Assembly (NCBI GenBank): GCA_009760855.2
Contig: WPIO01000081.1
Span: 411,501 to 475,500, forward strand
Reading direction: 5' to 3'
DNA: 64,000 bases
DNA from: Cristatella mucedo
Taxonomy: Eukaryota; Bryozoa; Phylactolaemata; Cristatellidae
Below the pieces are notes generated by a model. It had not been told where the DNA came from and searched no databases. It saw only the letters and a program-made list of their open reading frames with translations. A program made the translations under genes and the position numbers. Below, in pieces: positions 44,752-55,873 of this stretch; the first letter of the stretch is position 1; each line of letters starts with the position of its first letter.

Positions 44752-46490
44752 AAATCAAAATAATGATAATAATAAATGTGTACTGCATCTTCAAGAAACT
44801 TCTTCTCTTTCTTGGCAGTTCACACATTCTGAAAAGAAAGCACGACTGAGTGGTTAGTGGTACGCGCACAATGTCAAAAAGCATAACGTGTTTAGAGGTA
44901 ACTCTTAAAGCAAAATGTAAAAGCACATTGTCAACATACACAAATGGTTAGCGATAGAATGCACGGTGTCAGCACCCGAAAGCAAAAAAAGGAAAAATCC
45001 CCAGGACCCACTAGACGCTGAGAGAAACAAGTGCACCTACAGCTTCTTTTTAAATGAGGTCGAGTCAGAGGATGTCGCAACGTCAGTCGGGAGAGAGTTC
45101 CGCGCTTCGGATTTGAGATTTGTTCGAGGCACGGCTCTTCCATTTAAGTCTGAAGAACGGCTGATGCAATGCCTAGCCTGGTTGGAGAGTTGCTCTAATA
45201 GGTTGATGCTGTTGCGAAAAAATCAGGGACTTATAAGTGAGCAAAAAAATTACTTTGAAGTCGATACACTACTTGATTTGAAGCCAGCACAGATCGACGA
45301 GAAGTGTTGGGATGTGGCGACGCTGTGGGATGTAAACTCGCGACAGACGAGCCTAGCTGCAGAGCTTTTCGTCAACTAAGTGCCTGAATGCACATACCGG
45401 TAGACCTGAAGTAAGTGGGTTACAGAAGTTGAGCCTGGATGCCACAAATGCATGGACCAACTTGGATTATGTTACGTATCTTCGTCGGTAACTCCACAAA
45501 GCCACAAAGACTAGGTGGATGTTACACAGGAGAGTTTTGTATAGCGCACTCACAGCGTAAGCGGATTTTGGTCCACATTCGGTAGCCAACAGACTTCATC
45601 TCGCGCAACATACAGAAAGTGGGAAGCGTAGCAGAGTCGGGAGAGCAGTTGATGTAGTGAGTAGCATGGAAGTAGCAGCTCAGGAACGCTGAAAACGATG
45701 AGCCATAATCGGCAGCAGGAGAGTAGTTGTCGCTGCGTAAGAATTGTGGAAGCGAGTTCCACAGTCTAGGACCTGCTAGCTAAAGCTTCTTCTGAAACTA
45801 GTGCAGCAGTTCAGCCAGGTATGGAGGAGCCAAGCCGTGGCGGACTTTGTGGGTCAGCGTAAGAACTTTGCTCTGTATCGAACTTTGCTTTGTATATGCG
45901 ATATCCCTATCTTAGCATGCCCTGATTGATGTTACGTAGCTGAAAGTTGGCAGGCGTTACTGTGAGGCTTATGTCGTCTCAAGTGAGATGTCACTTTGGA
46001 AGAGAACGCCAACATTTCGTGCCGATGCTGCGGGAATCAAGATCTCAAAAGAGGCGACACACGTGCAAGCTTCCTCTGAGAGAGTGCCCTCGGGAATGCA
46101 TAGTTGGTCGCGTACGATACAATTCTGCCCGCTCATCACTAGCAAAGAACGCCACTATTGAGCTTCCCTCACCTCGCCGTGGCCTTGAGAGAGAAGTTGA
46201 AGGCAATGGTAAGCGTCGGTGTAGTTACGAGAATTTCGAGTGGGTGCTAGCAGCTTCGCTCGCATGTACGCCCGTCATAGATGGATAGTCAGTCCTGGTC
46301 TTGTGTATGCTTTTTCAAGCTTGCGCTTAGTAGACCTAGCTAGTTCAATGTCTGCGGTAAACCATATATGTCTGGGTGAGGGCGAACTGCGCGCATAATC
46401 AGAGGTGAAAACTTGTCGAGTGTGTCAGCTAGTATCGTGTTGTAGCAATCTACCAATGATGACACAGTTCAGAAGGGGGGTTAAGCAGCA
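44752..46490 (-). mobile_element. LINE-A copy interrupted by LINE-B
   Basis: The 3' tail starts at about 44755 with 'aataatgataataataaatg' and the matching 3' UTR. A disrupted C-terminal region follows up to about 45475. LINE-B then intrudes, and the A sequence resumes near 45890 (decayed DHISLTVTPANFQLRNI) and reaches the linker between endonuclease and reverse transcriptase at 46290-46490, whose - strand translation gives LVDCYNTILADTLDKFSPLI, then after a frameshift WFTADIELARSTKRKLEKAY. It is the longest A copy in the window by position, but most of the reverse transcriptase is deleted. Confidence 0.75.
45478..45885 (-). mobile_element. LINE-B 3' end inserted in LINE-A
   Basis: On the - strand it includes a decayed LTLTHKVRHGLAPPYLAELL ('gtggcggactttgtgggtca' on +), [15 protein letters not shown], and the B 3' UTR ending at 'gagttaccgacgaagatacg'. 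LINE-A sequence is recognisable on both sides, giving the order of insertion. Confidence 0.82.
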
Positions 46491-46789
46491 CAGGCGAAGC
46501 AGAAATTTGCGGCCTATGGAATCAGGCGCTTACAGCTCGAGCAATTTTACTGACAACCTTGTGGCCGCCTGGCTGGAAGCGCTCTGCGACTCCCTCGCTG
46601 CTGCACGTAATGCTTTAAATCTGGAAGAGCTCTGTTGGACTCAGCTAGCTACGGTAAAAAGATGCCAGGCTGCCGCTTAAACGGCCGCCTGGCGGTTGAT
46701 CGTGTCGGCGCTGGCTGTGAGCTCACGACGCGACTAATCGCTTGTGGCTTTGCTCTCATAGGCTACTGCTGCTTTTGAGTCGGACGGTG

Positions 46790-47412
46790 GAACCCTTGCA
46801 GCAAGGCTTGTCTGTCGTGAGCGTCGCCGTTGCCACATCGCAGCACTTCTCGCCGGCCTGCACTAGCTCTTAGTCAAGCAACGCATCGACTTCAAGGATC
46901 TGTCTCTCACTTTTAGGTCCCTACACTCTTTCGCTCCAGGGTACCTATTAGATCTTCTCCCCCCCACCAGGCCAAGCATCGTACCACCCGCTTTTCAGAA
47001 TCCAACAGTTTACCAATACCTCGTACAAACCTCAAATCCTTTGGAGACCGTGCATTTAGTTCGTATGCTCCCAAAGCCTGGAACTCACTCCCGACTTTCG
47101 TCAGAAGGTCCCCTGACCTGACCACATATAAAAAGAGCTTAAAAAGACACCTATTTAGGACAGCATTTAGTGGGTCCCTGTGATTCGTACTTCATGTGCT
47201 TATGCGTGCTGACACTGTGCATGCTGCCACTGACCACATTTGCATGCTGACCCTGTGCATGTCAACCCTAACCATGTTATTAATGTTGTTTATCAAGCAT
47301 GATATTACTCACCATTCAATTGCGTTTCCCTTTGCAGCAAATGTAAAGCGCCTAGAAAGAGATTGAGTTCTCTGAGGGCGCTATAACAAACTTATTATTA
47401 TTATTATCATTA
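46790..47412 (+). mobile_element. LINE-A 3' copy
   Basis: Reads (with shifts) ARLVCRERRRCHIAALLAGL, the 'gtcaagcaacgcatcgactt' region, [20 protein letters not shown]-like sequence and PDLTTYKKSLKRHLF. The 3' hairpin is perfect (GCGCC/GGCGC, AGAGA/TCTCT at about 47347-47384), with ATTATTATTAT at 47395-47407. Confidence 0.87.
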
Positions 47413-47434
47413 TTTGCATGCGTGCTTAAACTTT

Positions 47435-47540
47435 GCCTGCTGCTTGCGGATGTTACCACCAATCTTGCAGCATCTGTAAAGTGCCTAGAAAAAGATTCAG
47501 CGTTCTGCGGGCGATATACAAATGAATAAATTTTATTAGC
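47435..47540 (+). mobile_element. LINE-A 3' tail fragment
   Basis: 'gcctgctgcttgcggatgtt' to 'gggcgatatacaaatgaata'. Immediately downstream of another A tail and immediately upstream of an opposite-strand A piece. Confidence 0.72.
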
Positions 47541-47544
47541 CGAT

Positions 47545-48012
47545 AAGCTGATCGATGCCAGTGCAAGTCAAAGATGAGAAGTGAGACAACGCGGCAACCG
47601 CGAAGCTGAAGACAGACAGGCCTGTCTGCAGAGTTTTGCACTGACTGCTTGCGCCTTATTGCACTTGCCAGAGGGCCTGCAAGTAGTGAGTTACAGAAGT
47701 CGAGACGTAATAAAGTCGAGGCGGGATATCATAAATGCATAGTTCAACTTGGACGTGGCATAATTGTCTAAGCAGGCCAGAATTTTGGCCATGTTCGGCA
47801 GCTGAAATTAGGCTGACTCGACTGTAAAGATGATCTAGATTGATTGGTGAGAGGTCACTTTGGAACAGGACACCCAGACTGTGTCCATATTTTCCACATG
47901 TGATGGCGGAGCCCATTGTGAGGGACATGTTTTTCGATTCCCGAATACGACTTGTTTTCTCGTAACTAGTAAGTTGATATTTTTAAGTTTGTTGTCATCC
48001 AAGTAAGAATGT
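47545..48012 (-). mobile_element. LINE-A reverse transcriptase to C-terminal fragment
   Basis: On the - strand: decayed WMTTNLKISTY, LSLTMGSAITCGKYGHSLGV (the ARNLGVIF block), FQSDLSPINLDHLY, then NYAFMISRLDF-like sequence and QCKTLQTGLSVF. Several stops. Lacks its own 3' UTR. Confidence 0.7.
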
Positions 48013-48035
48013 GAGCAATACATGCATCAAGGGGC

Positions 48036-49590
<1,555 letters not shown>

Positions 49591-49599
49591 TTCTGCTAC

Positions 49600-50302
49600 G
49601 CCACCTCAGTCGTGCCGGCCTATACGTGAGAGCTCCCAACCTTGGCTTCGGGGGCGTGGCACACGCTCAGCGGCGCTCGGCTAATGGAACCGACGAGGGC
49701 AGGCTGTGGACTGCACGAAGAGCATCGCGCCGGCGCTCAACATCGTGTAATCTAATTGACACTAATGTAGTTGTAAACAAGTTCGCTGTACGACTCGCGG
49801 CTGCTAATAGCAACCCGGCAACCGGCACAGAGCGCATGCGTCGCGAAACTGCGGCGGGCAGCGAGGTTGGTGCCCGCTTCCCGGCAGCCCCCCCCCCGCA
49901 CGCACCGGCAGCTGGCGGCGACGGCAACGCTGAAGGGCGGCGGCTGCGGCGGCTGCGGCGGCGCTCTGCGACCAGCGGCGGCGGCGGAAATTGAGCCCGG
50001 CGCCAGCGGCGCCGCTCGAAAGTAAAGGCGGAGCCCGCTCTGCGGCTGCCACGGCGTCCGCCAGTGACGCTCCGGCGAGCGCTTCGCCTGGCCGTCGGGA
50101 GGCGAGCGAGCAGCCGACGAGCCCGCCCGACGAGCCCGCCCGACGATCTCGCGGTGCAGATTCCGAGGCCGCACACATCGCGGCCGCCGCCCGCTGCGAA
50201 GGTCTCGTGTGGCGCCGAGCCGGAGGCCGTCGCGTCGCCGTCTTCCGTGCGCCGCCGGCCGTCGAGGCAGGCGGCTTGTGCCGCGGCGCCGCCGCTACCG
50301 CC
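49600..50302 (+). promoter_or_regulatory. GC-rich candidate promoter and 5' UTR of the CNG channel
   Basis: The stretch between the CT block and the start codon is CpG-rich, increasingly so after 49860, and ends in the Kozak-like 'gctaccgccATGG'. The frame stays open upstream to 49991 but has no ATG there. No TATA box was recognised. The exact transcription start is not visible. Confidence 0.45.
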
Positions 50303-51534
50303 ATGGAAGCGCCGCCGCCGACGACGCTCCAGGCGCAGCCGCCGCCGCCGACGCAAGCTCGTGGTGGTGGCGGCGGCGGCGGATGGCGCCTGTCCGACGC
50401 CCATCAGATCTGCGAGCGCGCCGAGGTGAAGTTCGTCAGAGAGCTGCGCTCCATCGCCGCCGCCGAGCGGGCGGCCCGCATGTCGGCGATGGAGCTGGAG
50501 CGGCTGCCCGAGCCGCCGCCGCCGCAGAAGACGCAGCAGGCGGCAGCGGCCGCCGCGGCGTCTGCGACGTCGTCGTCGTCGTCGGCGGCGTCGAAGAGCA
50601 GCGTCATGTGGAGCCACCTGCGGAACGCCGTGCGCGTGACCAAGTTCAAGCGCTACAGCGAGCAGTCGGACGAGTTTCTCGAGCGCTTCAGCACGCGTCG
50701 GCCGACGGACGAGGCGCGCGACCTCGGCGCGCTCGGCGGCTCGGCTGCGGGCGCGCCCGGCGGCCCGTGCCGGGCGCTGTCGCTCGCGCTGCGGCGCGCA
50801 GTGAACCCCGAGGGCACGGCGCTCTTCTGCTGGCTGGCGGCCGTCTTCGCCGCCGTCTTCTACAACTTGTGGACGGTGATCCTGCGCGAGGCGTTCCCGC
50901 TGGCGCGCTCGCTCGGCGGGCCCGCGTGGCGCGCGCTCGACGCCGTCGCCGACCTCGTGTACGCGCTCGACGTCGCCGTGCAGCTGCGCACGGGCTACAT
51001 GGAGCACGGCATAATAGTCGGCGACGCGAGGCTGACGGCCAGGAACTACCTGTCGTCGAAGGCCTTCTGGGCGGACGCGGCCAGCCTCATACCGACCGAC
51101 GTCGCCTACCTGGGCGGCGTCGAGCACCCGCTCCTGCGCTTCCCGCGCTTCGTCAAGGCCTACCGCGTCGCTCGCTTCAACCACATGGCCGAGTCGCGCG
51201 CCAGCTACCCAAACGCGTGCCGCGTCGCGACGCTCGTGCACACGCTCTTTCTCATATCGCACTGGTTCGCCGCCTTCTACTTCATGCTGTCGATGCGCGC
51301 CGCGACGGCGGCAGCGGACACGGCCGCCGCGGCGGTCCACGCCGGCGGCGGCGGCGGAGATGCGGCGGCGGCGGCGGCGGCGGCGGCGGGCTCGTGGGGA
51401 TACTCGTCGGCCGGCGAGAGCGGCCGCGGACTGGCCGCCGACTTCTTCAGGCAGTATCTGATGTCGTTCTACTGGGCGTGCCTCACCATGACGACTATCG
51501 GCGACCTGCCCGGCTTGCCCGAGACGAGCGAACA
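50303..51534 (+). CDS. CNGA: CNG channel coding exon 1 (N-terminus to pore)
   Basis: The start is the first ATG in the open frame and has the context CCGCCATGG. The exon ends in phase 2 before GTAAGT, right after the filter and turret. It is extremely GC-rich. GCC/GCG and GGC runs encode poly-Ala and poly-Gly, including an unusually long extracellular segment between S5 and the pore helix (about residues 332-378). The whole antisense strand is therefore also nearly free of stops. Confidence 0.92.
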
Positions 51535-53141
51535 GTAAGTGCGACGCTGCGTCCCACGTGGCGGCGCAGCGCCGCAGTGTGAGGGCGGCGGCGGCGGCAT
51601 CTCGCCCCACCCCCTCTGCCCACGCCTCGACGCGTGCGGCGACGGCTATCTCGTCGGCGCCCGCTGCGTTGTCCTTATGACGCGGACGCCGCTTTCTTTT
51701 TCGTGCGGCAGAGCGAAGATTTAAAATGAAAAACGCGCCCAATAAACGCAGCCCCCGAGTTTCGCGTCGTGAAAAAAACGAACGTCCCAACGTCCTTTAA
51801 ATACGATAGCTGCCGTCGTTCCTCTGTAGTGCACTGAGCCGTTATGCATGCTAATACAATAGGAGGCCGTCAACCCGCGCAGCTGCTAACAGCATCCAGG
51901 TCCGTATACAAACTCGTACAGGCAGCTTGCGCTTGCCATTAAAGCAGCAGCAGCAGCGGCAGCAGCGGCAGCAGCGGCAGTAGTAATCAGCAGCAGCAGC
52001 AGCAGCAGTAATCAGCAGGTGCAGGAGCTGCTGGTGTGCTCAGGCTTCTGCAGTGAGAGCAGGTCGATTTTTGCAGCTTTTTTGGGTAAGTGTTGGGGCA
52101 CGGAGAGCCTAGCCTGAAAGAGTCCTTAGTTGAGCTTCATGCGCTGGCTCCGAGTCTTTATGTTCCGAAGCATTAGTTATTTTGAGCCATGACACTAAAT
52201 GACTGAATCGGATTCGATCTGGGATCGATCTTCGGCGCCACTTTCCACAGCTGTAATTTCTGTCTATTTGGTTCCAGACGCTCGCTCATCATCACCGAGA
52301 CTATGGGTTCTAATCCTGCAGTGGGCGATCCTTTATTGATAAGTTCAAGCGGTGGTGAAAGCCTTTAAGGCTCGTCTGCCATTATACGAACGAGGCTGAA
52401 AATTTAGCTAATATCTTTTTTTAACTCTGACGACCCTTAATTTAGCCAATCGCGAACTGGCTACCGCTCTCGCCATAGTCCAGCTGAAAGTCCACTGTGG
52501 ACTGCATCGTGTAATTTATGCTCGCAATCTATGCTGCTCTGATGCGAGCCACATCAGAAGAAACCTAAAACAACCGTTAGAATCTAAATCCTTTGGATAC
52601 CAAACCTTTAGTTCTGATGCCCCCAAGCCTGAAACTCACTCCCGACTCCTGATCGACGTCACAGCTTCCCCTGACTTGAACATATTTAAAAAGAAGCTAA
52701 AACGCACATATTTATCACAGCCTTTCGTGAGTTCTTGTAATTCGTCCTTTGTGCGCTTATGCATGTTGGCCCTGTCCATGCTGCAGCTAACCATTTACGT
52801 GTTGACCCTGTGCTTGTCACCCCTAACCATGTTATTCTTGTTGTTCATTGACCAAGCTACCACTAACCATTAGATCATGATTCCTTGGCAGCAAATGTAA
52901 AGTGCCTAGAAAGAAATTGTGTTCTCTGTGGGCACTTCATCAAATGCATTATTATTATTACTATTCTTTTTTTCAAAGTATGCGAAGCTCAGACAATCGA
53001 TTGCACAAACTAGGGCTGAGAAGTTGCTCAGGTTGTAGGCAAATTACTCGTACTACGGCCTCCCTATCTCAGGCCCGTTCGCTATGCATCTCGCATCTCG
53101 TACTCTTGTCGCTTACTCTTTTTAATCTGTTCTTGCTCCTC

Positions 53142-53206
<65 letters not shown>

Positions 53207-55812
53207 AATTCAGCGAGTGACTGAGTTCATAAGGTCAAGCAAAGCAGCCACAGACCTCAGAACTGCAGCCAAAAGTGAGTTCACTCTGCCACATGCATGT
53301 CTCAAGAGAAAGAGAGCAGGTGATAATTTATTCTACGTTGCTAGTCAAACCTGCAAAACTTCCAGCCTGACTTCTTGCTCCGAGGGAACCCATGCGACCG
53401 CTAGCTGAGACAGGTCACCTGATTTCGAAGACTCACTTTTAGATAATCGCCTTCCATGCTGCTTTTCTCAGGAATAGAATTATTTTCGTCTCTCCTATTT
53501 CGAAAGCTGACAACATGGGCCGCTGGCTTGAGACACACTCACTGCACAGCGAGGAAGAGCGAAGAGAATGTGAGGGCAAACTCGTGTCAGCATTGCGATT
53601 ACCCGCTCACGCTTTTCGTCCGACCGCGCTCTTGCGAGCGCCTGCTCAGCCGCTGTCTGCAGTGGGTGCGGCGGTGAGGGACTCCGCGAGTGGGGTGCCC
53701 AATGTAGCTGCGATCATGAGTGCTATGGGCACCAGCTTGAGTCGCGGGGTCCCCACACACGACAGCGACAGGCAAGATCTGGGAAGGGGGCGGAGCAGAG
53801 CGATCGTCGCTCAGCCATCGATCGGTGCTGAAAGGCAGCACCGACGCCCGACGAGAGCACGAATGCGGCAGGCCCGTCGTTATCCTGTGCGACTCGCTAC
53901 TCGCTACACGCGCGAGTAGCGAGTCGCACAAGTCGCCGCACGCACGTCTTCTTCTGGCCTTCGCACTTTGGCGCTTGTGGCTAGTGGAAAGCTCAGCTGC
54001 CAGGCTTGACGGTCGTGAACGACGCGAGTAGCCGTAGCGTGCCACGAATTCACCGACCTGCACTGGCTCCCAATCAAGCAGCGCGTCGAGATCGAGGTTT
54101 TGTCGCTCGCTTTTAGATTTCTTCATTATCTTGCACTGGCCCGTCTGAACCACTTCCGGCTCTCGACGTACCACTCGCTCGTCCGACTCAAGTCATTTAG
54201 CTGCGCCTCAAAAACACGTCAACACAATCTTTAAAGACCGTGCCTTTAGTTCGTGTGCTCTATAGACTGGACCTCACTTGCCGGCTGACATGATGGCATC
54301 TCCTGACTTGACGACCTTTAAAAAGAAATTGAAAAACCGCCATCAGTTATTCACAGCTTTTGTTGGCTCCTCATGATTGGTCCTTTGTGTGCGTATGTGT
54401 ACAGACACTGCGTATTTTATCCCTGAGCAACCAATCTGCTTCCTTTGCAGCAAATACGGAATGCCCAGCAGAAGTCTGTGAGGGGCTATCCAAGTGTCTT
54501 TTTAGTTTCATTATTATTTCTCTTAAAAAGTCGCGATAATGCCTGCTGAATTGCTGCCAGATATTACTATGCATTATCTGTTGGGCCACTTCTGTGACAG
54601 TTGATTGCTACGGAACAGATTGCCATCCCATCATCCCCGGCCTGAAGCTGAAGCTCACGCAATACTAAATGTCTATTTACAAGTGCATCCCAGCTACTCT
54701 AACCACTCAGCGTTGTCTGTCGACCAACCTAATCAATCGCCGCCATTAATCTCCTGAAGCGGATCGTGAAATGTATCTAATTGCACGACATTGATTGAAT
54801 TTAACTGCTCCTAGGTTCTTATAATTCAATACGTCGATGCTTGATTAGGAACAGCGCCCATCATCGAAGAAGTTTACTTTGGCTGGAAGTCCGCTGGTTC
54901 GGCTGCGGCCCAATGCCTGCCCGAACGTTAGAGCACGAGCTCTCGCGAGCTCACGAACGGCCAAGTCCGGCCATCGGCATGCACGTCAGTGAGTTAGGGC
55001 GTCCGGTAAGAATCGTTACGAATTTTTTTGACCGTCTGCCTCCGGAGCACGTCCGTCGTGGCCGGAGGCTGTCGTAGCTGCGGATAATCTCGGCATGCAC
55101 GGATGCACGTGATTCGTTTCGTTCAATAGTACTGCGGCACGTTACTGCTTAGCCAGCGGTTCGCGTGCATGCGAAGATGAGCAGTGTCAGCCAATGACCA
55201 ATCGCCACCAATCGGCTGCTTGATGGCGGTTTTAACGGGGCGTCCGAAGTGCACTCCTACTTGGCACCAAAGAGAGGGAGAGAGAGAGGGAGCGCTACGC
55301 GCCTGCTCTTTGGCGGCTCTAGTGTGAGCAACTCTGTCGGGGCCCCAGGCGCACAGTGCTGCGAGATTCTCCAGAACGTTTCGCGTTGCCGATAGAGCAG
55401 CTGCGCCGGTAAATGGCGCTTGCATTGCCGGCTGATTGATGCTTGCATGCCGGCGAGGCGGAAATAAGAGGGACCGAGAAGGCCACAGCGAGGCCGCCGC
55501 TAGAAGGGGCGACGGCCCGGCTGCGCCTCGTGTCTGTAGCTCGTCATAGAGCGAGGAACCGCCACCCTACACTAAGCCGGTCCGCCAACGCGACGCGTTC
55601 GCGAGAATTCTCTTCAGGTTCGCGGCGGCTGATGCAATGCAGAAGCAGAAGCGCTAGTGCCGCCCGCGCGACCGTCGCGTCGAATCAAAACCCACGCCAC
55701 CGCCGCAGAGTACGCGAATGCCCTCTCGAGCGTCGAGCCGGCAGCGTTACTGCCGATCGGCCAGGCGGTATACCGGCCGCGTTTGGAGGGGGCCGCCCGA
55801 CAGAAGTCGATC

Positions 55813-55873
<61 letters not shown>

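Noticed and set aside
49667-51790. 707-codon open frame on the - strand
   Set aside because: It lies antisense to the CNG channel's first exon. The frame is open because the DNA is very GC-rich; its product is an Arg-rich shadow without domains.
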